DNA from: Acetobacteraceae bacterium
GTDB lineage: Bacteria > Pseudomonadota > Alphaproteobacteria > Acetobacterales > Acetobacteraceae
DNA: 64,000 bases
Direction: 5' to 3'
Assembly (NCBI GenBank): GCA_947475245.1
Contig: CANJLW010000014.1
Location: 1-64,000, forward strand
This document shows positions 8,836 to 18,531 of this stretch, piece after piece; positions within the stretch are counted from its first letter, which is position 1; each line of letters starts with the position of its first letter. Position numbers and translations under genes: made by a program. The notes beneath the pieces are model-generated. The model saw only the letters and a program-made list of their open reading frames with translations. It was not told the DNA's origin and did not search any database.

Positions 8836-10785
8836 TCAGACGGGGAGTCGCGTCGCCGACCTCGCCGCTTGGTCTTGATCGACACCGAGCGCCATGTAGT
8901 AAAGCTTGTCGTTGAAATGAAGATGCTTCCATTCATCCGGTGGCAACGGGACCGGCGGGTCGCCGATCACCACCGGCTTGACCTCCGGCTCGTGCACCGC
9001 GGACGTCTTTTGTCGATCGAGAGCGTAATTGACCTCTTTTTTGACCCACTCCGATGCGGCGGCATTCTTCGACCAGAACAGCAGCACGGTGTCGCAGCGG
9101 TCGATTTCCTCGAACAGTCTCTGCGCCCAACGTTTTCCGGGGTCGAGGACCAGGATATCCTGACGAACGGAGATGCCGGCGGCCTCCAGCGCTTGCGCGC
9201 AGCGAGTCACTGCGGAGCGGTCTTCCGACGAGTACGAAATGAAGGCCCGCTGCGCCCGACGCGCGAAGTCGCCACGGATCGCCGGCGGGTGGTTCATCCC
9301 GGATTGCCCGTCGATCGTGATCTTGAAGATCACGACGCCAATTGAAACTCCGTTATGAAACACACGGACCTTGATCTGGATGCCGCCGAACGCTCGGCCC
9401 GGCGCGATTCGACCGCTGAACTGAATCGAATGGGGCCGCCCCTGCCAAACCAGGGATTGCATCGGCTCGTCGAATATTACGTCGTCGGCTTCCAGGCGAA
9501 CATCCAGACGATCGCCGCGCGGCACGCGAATATCCAAGGTCTGCACTCCTTGACGTTCGGCATCGGGATCGACTTCGGTCGCCAGACCCGCTGCCACCGT
9601 GGCGTCCTCGATGCGATGAAACAGCACCTGCACAAGGATCGTGTCTCCGGCCGCGGCACGTTCAGGCGCGAAAGGGCTGACATTGACCCAGTCCTTTGTC
9701 GTCGATCGGCGGCCGCCGGAAGCGGGAGATGTCGCACCGGCCATTGCCAACGAGGCGGGACCGAAGAGGGAGGAACTGCGTCCTGACAGACTGTGCCAAA
9801 ACCCGGAGACAAGGTCCGCGATTTCTTGTCGCCACCACCACGCCGCGCCCCCTACCGCGAGGATCGCCGTGATCGGGAGCAGCCGCGCAGTTGCCCATCG
9901 CGGTAGCGGTGGCATCGGCTGCGGCAATGCATCGTAGTACGCTGGTACAGCAGCGACCGGAGACGCCGCTTGTGTCAACTCGGCGACGGTTTTGGACAGA
10001 TAATCCAGATTTCCCGTCGCCGGGCCCCAAGGTTCATTGTCGCGCTCATGAACCAAAAATGCCAAATCGGCAGATTCTGCCGAACCGGCGACGGTGTCAG
10101 CTCCAGCGCCTTCGCCATCCGACATTGCCAGACCGTCACTGGCTTCAACAAAGCCCGCGTCCCCCTGGATTTCGGCGGAGACAATCGGGTCAGAAGTTAA
10201 GGAGTCAATCGGCGGCGGCGTCGGTCGTGGTGGTTCTGGAGGTGGTGACGGTCGTGGTGTCACTCTCGTCGGTGGACCCAGAGCAGCGTAGATATCAGAC
10301 GCGAGGCGATCAATTTGACGTTTTGACGCTTCACTGGCGAGGTCGAGGAAGCGCTTTTCCCGGAAATCAAACCATTGGCGCTCTTGTAGCAGAGCGAGGA
10401 CCTGGGGGTCATAGTACTCTCCTCTGCGACTCTGGTCGATGTCCACGTACAAAATAGGAAACATCAGATCGCCGCGACCGAGCGCTTTCTCACGTTCGAC
10501 GAATCTCCTCACCTCCCGGCAGCACCATTCGCTTTGCACGAAACCCGGCGTGATAATCGGTATAAAAAATGATGAGCGATCCATCGCTTCGTAGATCTGG
10601 CGCTCCCACTCCCCACCGTGGGATATATCGGCAACGTCCTGCCATATATCCACTATGGTCCGACCCACGCGGATTTGGAGCGCATCCGCGACAAGGCGTC
10701 GCAATTGGCCCAGCCGCCCCCTCGACGCTACATCATCCCTTCTGGCATACGCCCAGAACCCCGTCGGAGGCAGCCGATCAGACAT
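8836..10785 (-). CDS. Membrane protein with two TIR domains
   Basis: The product is 649 residues counted from the ATG at 10785. An amino-terminal TIR-like domain (about residues 8-160) has FWAYARRDD in place of the usual FISYS and contains SEWCCREV, whose Glu matches the catalytic Glu of TIR NADases. A proline-rich linker follows, then one membrane helix at about 301-318. Next comes a beta-rich segment (about 365-495). A second TIR domain at about 512-620 has RAFISYSSEDR and SEWVKKEV, again with the Glu. TIR domains in bacteria cleave NAD or signal in anti-phage defence; that role here is inference. The start overlaps the stop of the Uma2 gene by 8 bases, so the two should be translated together. 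Confidence 0.85.
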   Translation of the reverse strand: MSDRLPPTGFWAYARRDDVASRGRLGQLRRLVADALQIRVGRTIVDIWQDVADISHGGEWERQIYEAMDRSSFFIPIITPGFVQSEWCCREVRRFVEREKALGRGDLMFPILYVDIDQSRRGEYYDPQVLALLQERQWFDFREKRFLDLASEASKRQIDRLASDIYAALGPPTRVTPRPSPPPEPPRPTPPPIDSLTSDPIVSAEIQGDAGFVEASDGLAMSDGEGAGADTVAGSAESADLAFLVHERDNEPWGPATGNLDYLSKTVAELTQAASPVAAVPAYYDALPQPMPPLPRWATARLLPITAILAVGGAAWWWRQEIADLVSGFWHSLSGRSSSLFGPASLAMAGATSPASGGRRSTTKDWVNVSPFAPERAAAGDTILVQVLFHRIEDATVAAGLATEVDPDAERQGVQTLDIRVPRGDRLDVRLEADDVIFDEPMQSLVWQGRPHSIQFSGRIAPGRAFGGIQIKVRVFHNGVSIGVVIFKITIDGQSGMNHPPAIRGDFARRAQRAFISYSSEDRSAVTRCAQALEAAGISVRQDILVLDPGKRWAQRLFEEIDRCDTVLLFWSKNAAASEWVKKEVNYALDRQKTSAVHEPEVKPVVIGDPPVPLPPDEWKHLHFNDKLYYMALGVDQDQAARSATRLPV

Positions 10786-11359
10786 CGCCGATGTCTCCGA
10801 CCGAGCGCGGCGCAATGGCCACGCCCTCGTAAAGCTCCGTCATCGGGAGTGATATCCCCAGTTCGGGCAACCCGATTTCACCGTCGCTCGCCACCAGGTG
10901 CCCGACCCAATCCTCTCCCGCGCGTGAAAACACAGTCGCGGCGGCGCGGGACTGTTCCAGCATGACGTAGTGCTGGATCGATGGCGTGGCGCGATACTCC
11001 CAGTTTTTCTCGAACCGATCGGTATCCGCCGTGCTCGGGCTTAGGATTTCGAAGACCACCACCGGGTCGTGAACGAGCGTGCTTCCCGGCGGAATGGGCG
11101 TACAGACGATGAAGGCGTCGGGATAGCGGACGCGTCCGGCAACCTGGATTTTCAGTCCTTCGCCAAACCCCCGGCAGCGATGGCCGCGCAGCCGGTTGAA
11201 CAACACGCCGGACAGGTTGAATTGAATGGCTGCATGCGCCGCGGAAGCGCCGGTCATCGCGACCGGTTCGAACCCGTCGAACTCATAACGAGCTTCCTGT
11301 CGGCTTTCCCACTCCAGGAATGCCTCCAGCGTCATTGGTTGTTTCAAGGCCGCGCTCAT
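10778..11359 (-). CDS. Uma2-family (DUF820) restriction-endonuclease-fold protein
   Basis: A 193-residue protein starts at the ATG at 11359; a TTG nine bases upstream is a possible alternative. It has the Uma2 pattern: MTLEAFLEWE near the start, YEFDGFEPVAMTG, then RYPDAFIV and VVFEILSPST with a following lysine. The Asp, Glu and Lys form a PD-(D/E)xK-like active site. Uma2 proteins are common and mostly uncharacterised; a DNA-cleaving role is predicted from the fold. The last codons overlap the start of the TIR gene (ATGTCTGA), which makes a tight two-gene operon and suggests a shared function, possibly defence. Confidence 0.85.
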   Translation of the reverse strand: MSAALKQPMTLEAFLEWESRQEARYEFDGFEPVAMTGASAAHAAIQFNLSGVLFNRLRGHRCRGFGEGLKIQVAGRVRYPDAFIVCTPIPPGSTLVHDPVVVFEILSPSTADTDRFEKNWEYRATPSIQHYVMLEQSRAAATVFSRAGEDWVGHLVASDGEIGLPELGISLPMTELYEGVAIAPRSVGDIGDV

Positions 11360-11368
11360 GCCACTCAA

Positions 11369-12113
11369 TTAACACCGCGCGGACCGCCAGGGAACAACGC
11401 GTTGCCGGCCGGAACCACCAATCCTGGGCAGATTGCCGCCATCGCTCTCAATCGCCAAACCGAAGATGACAATCCCCTCGCGTGCCGAGATGAACCAGCA
11501 CGTCGCGATTGGCGCGAGACTGGCAATTGGGTAGTACGAATGGATGACAGAACCCAGCCAAAATGCCGCGCCTGCCGAACCGGCGCCGCAAGCGAAGTGT
11601 GACTTTCGTCCGGCAAAACGGGCGTGCTCACCGGCATCGGCACGGACGCTGTTCGCCGTCCCGGTTCGGCACCTAACCACGCGCAACACAAAAATCGGCG
11701 GGCAATACCCCTTGCGCCGTGAGAACCCGGCAGAAGCACCGCGCCTCCGCGACTTCCGACAAGCGCGTCGTCCGTCCCAACAAAACGCAAAGCCCACCAA
11801 CGCAAACCCGGCCCATCCCTTCCACCCCACATGGCAGAAACCGCTTTCCCGGTGGAAGAACCTCATGCGCCGTGAGACACAGGCAGCAGTGCCCAACCCT
11901 GGCGATCTGCGTGACCACCGGCAAGTCACCGCGTCACGGTCGAAGCCGACCGATCCATCCCGCCGCCCGGATTCAGCGCAGGCCTTTTCCCGGCGAAAGA
12001 ACCCCATGCACCCAGAGAACCCACCTTTGCCGCGTGGGTCTATTGCCGCCCTCGCCATCCCTCGCCAATCTGACGTCCTCAATCTGACGATAATCGAATC
12101 CAAGGAGGATCCC
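11369..12113. repeat. Gene-free stretch with at least three copies of a dispersed repeat core
   Basis: No convincing gene lies in these 745 bases. Read on the minus strand, a core resembling CTCACGGCGYANGGGGT recurs about every 150 bases: at 11703-11723, at about 11855-11876, and in a weaker copy at 11983-12019. The first copy is followed by a GCCCGCCGATTTTTGTG extension. The same core and extension make up the 200-bp tandem units at 30001-30680, in the opposite orientation. The long open frame across this stretch on the minus strand arises from the repeat and is not a gene. Confidence 0.65.
12102..12109 (+). promoter_or_regulatory. Ribosome binding site that fixes a GTG start
   Basis: AAGGAGGA lies 4 bases before the GTG at 12114. 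It decides the start of the enoyl-CoA hydratase gene, whose frame stays open for another 190 codons upstream through repeat sequence. Confidence 0.85.
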
Positions 12114-12896
12114 GTGCCCGACCTACTCGAATCCGTGGAAGACGGCGTCGCCGTCCTGACCCTGAACCGGCCGGAGGCGCTGAATGCGCTGTCGATGGAT
12201 ATCCGGAACGGACTGATCGACGCGCTCGCCCGCTACGCGGACGACAGCTCGGTCGGCTGTATCGTCATCACCGGAGCGGGGCGCGGCTTCAGCTCGGGCG
12301 GGGATGTGAAAGGCATGGGAGAACGCGCGGCACGCGGCTTTGAGTCCCGCGCGCGCGGCATCCAGTTCTCCAACTCGATCCCGATGGCGATGCGCAAGCA
12401 CCCCAAGGTCATCATCGGCATGATCAACGGCGTCGCCGCCGGGGCGGGGCTCAGCATGGCGCTGGCCACGGACCTGCGCATCGCCGGCAAGTCGGCCCGC
12501 TTCACCACGGCATTCCTGAAAATCGGCCTGTCCGGCGACTGGGGCGGCAGTTGGACGCTGACCCGGTTGGTCGGCACCGCCAAGGCGCGCGAACTGTATT
12601 TCATGCCCGACATCATCGGCGCCGACGAAGCCTTGTCGATCGGCATGGTCAACCGCGTCGTGGAAGACGCCGACCTTCGCGCCGCGACGATGGAAATGGC
12701 GCGCCGGATCGCCAACATGCCCCAGATCGCAATGGCCGCGAACAAGCGCAATCTGTTCGCCGCCGAAACTGAGAGCTTCGAGACCGTGCTGGACATGGAA
12801 GCCTTCAACCAGGCCCGCTGCTCACAGACCGAGGATCACCTCGAAGCCGTCGCCGCGTTCAAGGAAAAGCGCCCGCCCGTGTTCACGGGTCGATAA
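12114..12896 (+). CDS. Enoyl-CoA hydratase/isomerase family protein
   Basis: The 260-residue product starts MPDLLESVEDGVAVLTLNRPEALNALS, the typical opening of crotonase-fold enzymes. The two oxyanion-hole segments are visible as FSSGGDVKGM and GVAAGAGLSMALATD. The segment IGLSGDWGGSWTL has Asp-Trp where many hydratases keep a catalytic Glu, so it may act as an isomerase or hydrolase of acyl-CoA rather than a classical hydratase. It is followed 55 bases later by a GST-like gene on the same strand. Confidence 0.9.
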   Translation: MPDLLESVEDGVAVLTLNRPEALNALSMDIRNGLIDALARYADDSSVGCIVITGAGRGFSSGGDVKGMGERAARGFESRARGIQFSNSIPMAMRKHPKVIIGMINGVAAGAGLSMALATDLRIAGKSARFTTAFLKIGLSGDWGGSWTLTRLVGTAKARELYFMPDIIGADEALSIGMVNRVVEDADLRAATMEMARRIANMPQIAMAANKRNLFAAETESFETVLDMEAFNQARCSQTEDHLEAVAAFKEKRPPVFTGR

Positions 12897-12951
12897 CACG
12901 CGTATTTTCGATGCACCGCGGGCACAAGCCGTCAAAGGATACTGAAGCCTT

Positions 12952-13548
12952 ATGGTAACGTTGTTCTATTCACCCGGATCACCCTATGCCCGCATGGTCC
13001 GGGTGGCGCTGATCGAGATCGGCCTGGCCGATCAGGTCGAGCATATCGAAGCGACGTTGCGCGATCCCGCCTCCGTGCTGTTGCCGTACAACCCCGTCGG
13101 CCGCGTGCCGACATTGCGGCTCGACGACGGAACCGTGCTGACCGAAAGCCTGCTGATCCTGTCGTGGCTCGATACCCGCGTTCCCGCCGCCGGCCTGTGG
13201 CCCAGGGACGACACGGAACGCGCCCGGATGGGAACGGCGATGGGCCTGATGGACGGTATCGCGGTCTGGAACCGGGAATTACGCCGCCCGGAGCACGAAC
13301 GTTCCCCCGGCGTGCTGGCGCTGGAAGAAACACGCGCCAATCGCACCGCGGATGCGTTGGAAACCCTGGTCGCGAACGGCGGCTATGCCGGCCCGATCGA
13401 CGCCGCGCGGATCGCCCTGGCCTGCGTGCTGAATTATTGCGAGCATCGCCAAAAGGTTTTCCCCTGGCGCGCCGGACGGCCGACATTGTCGGACTGGCAT
13501 GATCGGATCGTGCAACGTCCGTCCTTCCGGGCGACAATGCCGGTGTAA
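12952..13548 (+). CDS. Glutathione S-transferase family protein
   Basis: The 198-residue protein has an N-terminal thioredoxin-like GST domain beginning MVTLFYSPGSPYARMVRVAL. A SPYAR loop stands where Ser or Cys activates glutathione, PVGRVPTL gives the cis-proline, and TESLLILSWLD corresponds to the glutathione gamma-Glu-binding region. The C-terminal part is helical. Substrate is unknown. It converges on dnaE2 with 16 bases between stops. An AAAGGA ribosome binding site precedes the ATG. Confidence 0.88.
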   Translation: MVTLFYSPGSPYARMVRVALIEIGLADQVEHIEATLRDPASVLLPYNPVGRVPTLRLDDGTVLTESLLILSWLDTRVPAAGLWPRDDTERARMGTAMGLMDGIAVWNRELRRPEHERSPGVLALEETRANRTADALETLVANGGYAGPIDAARIALACVLNYCEHRQKVFPWRAGRPTLSDWHDRIVQRPSFRATMPV

Positions 13549-13564
13549 TCGAACGTTCCGGCGA

Positions 13565-16500
13565 TCAACGGAAATTCCGTGTCGGTACCTTGATCTCACG
13601 CTCCCCCACACCGCGCAGCATGGGCGTCAGGTCGGTCAATTCCTCGGCGATTACATGGATGACCTCGCCCTCTTTTTGCAGCCGACCGCGACAGGCGATC
13701 ATGTCGGCCGACAGGATCAGGCGCCTCTGCGCCTCGAAGACCGAGGACCAGAGGATCAGGTTGGCATGACCTGTTTCATCTTCAATCGTAACGAATAACA
13801 CGCCGCGCGCGCTGCCGGGGCGTTGACGTACCAGGACGATGCCCGCCACCGTCACGCGCCGGCCGTCGCGGATGCGCGACAGGGCGGCGGCGGGCACAAT
13901 CCGCCGTGTCTCCAACTCCGCGCGCAGGAAGGCCACCGGATGGTTGCGTAAACTCAGTCCGGTACTGTGATAATCCGCCACCACCTGCCCACCGTCGGTG
14001 ATGGTCGGCAGCGTCACGGCCGGTTCGTTGGCATCCTCCGCCGGCAGGAAGTCGAACAGCGGCAGCGTGTTGTCGGCCAGGCCGCGAATGGCCCACTCCG
14101 CCTGACGCCGATCCTGGCCGAAGGCATGGAACGCATCCGCCGCCGCCAGATGCTCCAACGCCGCGACGGGAACCCGCGCGCGCCGCCAGACATCCTCGAT
14201 CGAGCGATAACCGTCGCGGCGATGGGCGATCAGCGTATCTGCGTGCTGCCGGTTCAACCCCCGGGCCATGCGCATACCCAGCCTGACCGCCAGAAAGCGG
14301 CGGCCGGCGTGCTCCAACGTGCAATCCCACCGCGACCGATCGATGCAGACCGGACGGACCTCTACCCCATGATCGCGGGCATCGCGCACGATCTGCGCCG
14401 GGGCGTAGAATCCCATCGGCTGAGCGTTCAACAGCGCGCAACAGAACACATCGGGATGATGGCATTTCAACCAGGCGGAGGCATAGGCGATCAGCGCGAA
14501 ACTGGCCGCGTGGCTTTCCGGGAAGCCGTAACTGCCGAAGCCCTCGATCTGAGAGAACGTGCGTTCCGCGAAGTCGCGCGCATAACCGTTCGCGATCATC
14601 CCGTCGATCATCTTGTCATGAAAACGATGCACCCCGCCGGTGAACTTAAAGGTCGCCATAGAGCGGCGCAGCGCATCGGCCTCCCCCGGCGTGAAGCCGG
14701 CGCAGACGATGGCAATCTGCATCGCCTGTTCCTGAAACAGCGGAATACCCAGGGTCTTCTCCAGCACGCGGCGCAACGCCTGGGTGGGGTACTCGACCGG
14801 CTCCAACCCCTCTCTTCGGCGCAGATAGGGATGCACCATATCGCCCTGGATCGGCCCGGGACGCACAATGGCGACCTGGATCACGATATCGTAGAACGTG
14901 CGCGGCCTCAGCCGCGGCAACATCGACATCTGCGCGCGGGATTCGATCTGAAAGGTGCCCAGCGTGTCGGCCTTGGCGATCATCGCATAGGTCGGCGGGT
15001 CCTCCGGCGGCACGCTCGCCAGGTCCAGCCGCAGGCCGCGATGAGTCGCCAACAGATCGAATGCCCGCCGCATGCAGCCCAGCATGCCCAGGCCGAGGAT
15101 ATCGACCTTCATGAAGCGCAGCGCGTCGATATCGTCCTTGTCCCACTCGATGATCTGACGGTTCGCCATGCTGGCCGGCTCGATCGGCACCAGATCGTCG
15201 AGGCGTTCTTCGGTCAGGACGAACCCGCCCGGATGCTGCGACAGGTGGCGCGGGAAACCCACCAACCCGCGCGCCAGTTCAATGGTCAGGCGCAGTCGGC
15301 GATCATGGGGATTCAGGTTCAGTTCGGCGACCCGCTCGTCGGTGACTTCGTCCTCTCCCCAATGCGACATCTGCGAGGCCAGGGCCGCGGTCACATCCTC
15401 CGTCAGGCCCAGTGCCTTGCCCACATCCCGCACCGCGCCGCGACCGCGATAGCGAATGACGGTGGCGCACAGGGCGGCCCGATCGCGGCCATACGTGTCG
15501 TAAACCCATTGGATCACCTCCTCCCGCCGCTCGTGCTCGAAATCGACATCGATATCGGGGGGTTCCCTGCGTTCGGCGCTGACGAACCGTTCAAACAGCA
15601 AACCGCTGCGTGTCGGATCGATGGAGGTGATGCCCAACACGTAACAAACGGCGGAATTGGCCGCCGATCCGCGCCCCTGGCAGAGGATATGACGGGATCG
15701 CGCAAAGCGAACGATGCTGTCCACGGTCAGGAAATACGGCGCGTAGTCCAGTTGAGCGATCAGATCGAGCTCGTGCCGAAGCTGGCGCTGCACATCGTCG
15801 GGCACACCGTCCGGATATCGCCGAACCGCGCCGTCCAACGTCAGTCGTTCCAGGGATTGTTGCGCGGTCATCCCGGCAATACGGACCTCGTGCGGGTATT
15901 GATAGGACAACTCGTCCAACGAAAACCGGCAGCGATCGGCGATCTCCAGAGTCCGCGCCACGGCCTCCGGATACGGGGCGAACAGCCTGACCATTTCCTC
16001 CGGCGGCTTCAGCGCGCGATCGACCGATCGTTCACGGCGGAAGCCGGCGGCATCGATCGTGCAACCCTCGCGTATGCAGGTCAGCACATCCTGCAGGATA
16101 CGGCGTCCGGGCGTGTGATACAGCACGTCGCCGGTCGCAACCGTCGCCACGCGCGCGACACGCGCCATATCCCCAATACACCGCAAGCGTTCGGCATCGC
16201 CGGGGCGGCGATGCAGGGTCAGCGCGACATAGGCGCGATCGGCAAAATCCGCCTTCAGGCGGCGCAGATCCTGCGGCGTCGGCGGCGTGCACAGAATGGC
16301 GATCAGGCCCGCGCCCGCGGCGGCCAGATCGTCCCAGGCCAGATCGCAGGCCCCCTTGCCGGCGCGCTGCTTACCGACGGTCAACAACCGGCACAGGCGC
16401 GCGTAGGACGCCCGATCGGTTGGGTAAACCAGCACGCCCAGCCCGTCGTTCAGATCGAGTCGGCACCCGACGATCGGCCGGATGCCGGCATCTTTCGCCA

Positions 16501-16687
16501 ACCGATGGGCGCGGACGATCCCGGCCAGAGAGTTGCGATCCGCAATGCCGAGCGCCGGCATGTTGAACATCGTTGCCTGAGTGCATAACTCCTCGATATG
16601 CGATGCACCGCGCAGGAACGAGAAGTTCGTCGTCACCTGAAGCTCGACATAGGGCACAGTCGCGGACTTCATCCCGGTACGCTTCAT
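13565..16687 (-). CDS. dnaE2: Error-prone DNA polymerase DnaE2 (ImuC)
   Basis: DnaE2 is the alternative replicative polymerase that, with ImuA and ImuB, copies past DNA damage during the SOS response. The 1040-residue protein has an N-terminal PHP domain, the polymerase core with [17 protein letters not shown], and the catalytic PDIDVDF with its three Asp at residues 378, 380 and 382. A C-terminal OB-fold follows. Its length matches the DnaE2 class and is shorter than replicative DnaE1. The start is ambiguous: a 15-bp tandem repeat has duplicated the GGGATGAAG start context, giving ATGs at 16687 and 16672. It is the last gene of the imuA-imuB-orf-dnaE2 unit. Confidence 0.95.
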   Translation of the reverse strand: MKRTGMKSATVPYVELQVTTNFSFLRGASHIEELCTQATMFNMPALGIADRNSLAGIVRAHRLAKDAGIRPIVGCRLDLNDGLGVLVYPTDRASYARLCRLLTVGKQRAGKGACDLAWDDLAAAGAGLIAILCTPPTPQDLRRLKADFADRAYVALTLHRRPGDAERLRCIGDMARVARVATVATGDVLYHTPGRRILQDVLTCIREGCTIDAAGFRRERSVDRALKPPEEMVRLFAPYPEAVARTLEIADRCRFSLDELSYQYPHEVRIAGMTAQQSLERLTLDGAVRRYPDGVPDDVQRQLRHELDLIAQLDYAPYFLTVDSIVRFARSRHILCQGRGSAANSAVCYVLGITSIDPTRSGLLFERFVSAERREPPDIDVDFEHERREEVIQWVYDTYGRDRAALCATVIRYRGRGAVRDVGKALGLTEDVTAALASQMSHWGEDEVTDERVAELNLNPHDRRLRLTIELARGLVGFPRHLSQHPGGFVLTEERLDDLVPIEPASMANRQIIEWDKDDIDALRFMKVDILGLGMLGCMRRAFDLLATHRGLRLDLASVPPEDPPTYAMIAKADTLGTFQIESRAQMSMLPRLRPRTFYDIVIQVAIVRPGPIQGDMVHPYLRRREGLEPVEYPTQALRRVLEKTLGIPLFQEQAMQIAIVCAGFTPGEADALRRSMATFKFTGGVHRFHDKMIDGMIANGYARDFAERTFSQIEGFGSYGFPESHAASFALIAYASAWLKCHHPDVFCCALLNAQPMGFYAPAQIVRDARDHGVEVRPVCIDRSRWDCTLEHAGRRFLAVRLGMRMARGLNRQHADTLIAHRRDGYRSIEDVWRRARVPVAALEHLAAADAFHAFGQDRRQAEWAIRGLADNTLPLFDFLPAEDANEPAVTLPTITDGGQVVADYHSTGLSLRNHPVAFLRAELETRRIVPAAALSRIRDGRRVTVAGIVLVRQRPGSARGVLFVTIEDETGHANLILWSSVFEAQRRLILSADMIACRGRLQKEGEVIHVIAEELTDLTPMLRGVGEREIKVPTRNFR

Positions 16688-16710
16688 CCCGGTACGCTTT
16701 ATCCCGGCAC
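16667..16710. repeat. Three 15-bp tandem units over the dnaE2 start
   Basis: The unit CTTCATCCCGGTACG occurs at 16667-16681 and 16682-16696, and a third, altered copy (CTTTATCCCGGCAC) at 16697-16710. Read on the minus strand, two copies each supply a GGGATGAAG start context for dnaE2, while the altered copy supplies the TAA stop of the upstream 73-codon gene. Confidence 0.85.
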
Positions 16711-16920
16711 ATGATCTGTCGTTGTCGGCGCGGAACCGTCCGGCTGCTTCATCAGCACAAAGCCGGATCCTTGCAGGTGCCGCACCAGGCGATCCGCGGT
16801 AATCCGAGCCATCATGTCATCCGCATGGTTCACCCGCTTCCGCCCCTCGTAACGCAGCGCGAACGCCAGGCTGTCGGCGATTTCCTGCTCCGTCGCGGGA
16901 CGCAGGCGTGGCTCATTCAT
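16699..16920 (-). CDS. Small conserved-looking protein inside the SOS mutasome operon
   Basis: A 73-residue protein begins [20 protein letters not shown] and carries [19 protein letters not shown], then [13 protein letters not shown]. The ATG at 16920 is chosen over one nine codons upstream because GGGAGG lies just before it. The sequence is mostly helical and charged, with no membrane segment. Its place between imuB and dnaE2 and its good ribosome binding site argue that it is a real gene and perhaps an accessory to translesion synthesis. I do not recognise a named family. Confidence 0.65.
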   Translation of the reverse strand: MNEPRLRPATEQEIADSLAFALRYEGRKRVNHADDMMARITADRLVRHLQGSGFVLMKQPDGSAPTTTDHVPG

Positions 16921-17025
16921 GATGGACCTCCCAATGCGCGATCGCACCGAACGGAACTCCCGAAGGCGCGCGTCGCGAGACTAAGCAGACGATGGAACGC
17001 ACCGACCGCTCGCGGCCGGCGCGCT

Positions 17026-18531
17026 CTAGAAAAACCCGTGCAGATACCAACTCATGTCGCCGGTCTGGCCGTCCTGACCGTCGCCGCGGCGAAACAACCA
17101 GAAGCGTCGACCGATCTCGTCCTCGACCTGGAAGTAATCGCGCACCGAGCGCATTTCGCCGTCACGCTTCCACCATTCCCCGGCGATGCGCTCCGGCCCA
17201 TCGGCGTGGCGCACGCGATGGCGCACGCGACGCCAGACGAACGCCAACGGCGGATGATCGGGCAGCAGCGCCATCGCCTCTACCCGCTGCGGCGGATCAA
17301 GCAGCCGCACCGGGCGCGGCAGATTGGCCGGCCACGACCCCGGATCGGTCGAGCCGATGGGCGGCATCCGCCGAACGGATCGTTCAGGTACGTCGCTTTC
17401 CACCGGCGCGACACGATAGACGCGCGCCGCGCCCAGCCGATTCGCCAATCGATCGATCAATGGCGCGATATCGACCTCTCGCGCATCCGTATCCCGCAGC
17501 CGCACCGCCGTCTGCGCGTAAGCCAGCGCATCGATATGCGGCACGGTCAGGCGCATGGCTTCCACCCCCAGGCCGGGGTCGACGCGTTCCAACCGCTCGT
17601 CGAACATGCGCGCCAGATGACGAGCATCGCGGGACGGTCGCGCCGAACCGACGCGCAGGGTTTGGACGGAGCCGTCGACCCGTTCGAAGAGCAGATCGAG
17701 CCGACGCGCGCCTTGGCCGGTTTCCTCCAGATCGGTGCAGACCGCGCGCATCAACCGTCCGATGACCGATGAAAACGCTTCCGCCGTCAGAAGCGGTTCG
17801 ATGAAGGTCAGACGCGCCTGGATCAGTTCAGGCGGAAACACCGGCACGATCGGTTCAAACACGGCCCCCAGCGCCTGGTCCAGCCGTGTGGCGATGTGTT
17901 GGCCGAAACGCCGCACAAGGGGCGCGCGGGGCATGGCGGTGAGTTGACCGACCCGTTCAATGCCTAGGCGGCGCAAAGGCGTGGCGTCCAATCGTAACGC
18001 CGCCACCGGGAAATCCGCCAGGGCGGTGGCAATTCCGCCCACCGGGATCACCATGGCATCGCGCGATCCAAAGCGGGCAGCGGCATGCGCCGCCCCGGGC
18101 GTATCGGCAATGGCGGTGCGGCCACCGATGTTCTGGGCCAGCAGCCGGCCCAGGACATCGTGGAGCACGGCGCTCTCCCCACCCAACAAATGCGCGGCGC
18201 CGGTCACGTCGATAAACACGCCATCCGGCGGATCGGGCGCGACCAGGGGCGCATAGCGCAGGCACCAACCGGCCAGGCGCCGCAAGGCCGCCGCATCGTC
18301 GTCCAAGGCGGCGGCGTGGATGACGAGTCCGGGTACCAAGGATTGCGCCTGCGCCACGGCCATGCCGGGATGCAACCCAAGCCTGAAAGCCGTGACATCG
18401 ACCGCCGCGAGCACGCGACGGCGCCCGTCATGGGATGCGGTGACAAGGGGCGTATCATCCGGCGCGCCGGTGGACGCCCTGATCCGATCCGTCGCTAAAT
18501 GCGGCATCCAGAGTGAGATGACCCGTCGCAT
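17026..18531 (-). CDS. imuB: ImuB, Y-family polymerase-like mutasome protein
   Basis: The 501-residue product begins RRVISLWMPHLATDRIRA, the typical ImuB opening. ImuB resembles Y-family polymerases but is generally inactive and acts as a hub that ties DnaE2 to the beta clamp (family knowledge). The palm and finger regions and a helix-hairpin-helix-like part (RRLGIERVGQLTAMPRAPLVRRFG) are visible. Its start overlaps the end of imuA by 77 bases, so the two are translationally linked. Confidence 0.93.
   Translation of the reverse strand: MRRVISLWMPHLATDRIRASTGAPDDTPLVTASHDGRRRVLAAVDVTAFRLGLHPGMAVAQAQSLVPGLVIHAAALDDDAAALRRLAGWCLRYAPLVAPDPPDGVFIDVTGAAHLLGGESAVLHDVLGRLLAQNIGGRTAIADTPGAAHAAARFGSRDAMVIPVGGIATALADFPVAALRLDATPLRRLGIERVGQLTAMPRAPLVRRFGQHIATRLDQALGAVFEPIVPVFPPELIQARLTFIEPLLTAEAFSSVIGRLMRAVCTDLEETGQGARRLDLLFERVDGSVQTLRVGSARPSRDARHLARMFDERLERVDPGLGVEAMRLTVPHIDALAYAQTAVRLRDTDAREVDIAPLIDRLANRLGAARVYRVAPVESDVPERSVRRMPPIGSTDPGSWPANLPRPVRLLDPPQRVEAMALLPDHPPLAFVWRRVRHRVRHADGPERIAGEWWKRDGEMRSVRDYFQVEDEIGRRFWLFRRGDGQDGQTGDMSWYLHGFF

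Noticed and set aside
11369-12103. A 244-codon open frame on the minus strand
   Set aside because: It consists of repeat cores giving recurring FSRRKG-like and FHRESG-like words; the same DNA repeat elsewhere has a period not divisible by three.
13967-16588. An 873-codon open frame on the plus strand across dnaE2
   Set aside because: The opposite frame is a clear DnaE2 with all motifs; this one is His/Arg/Gln-rich and has no ribosome binding site.
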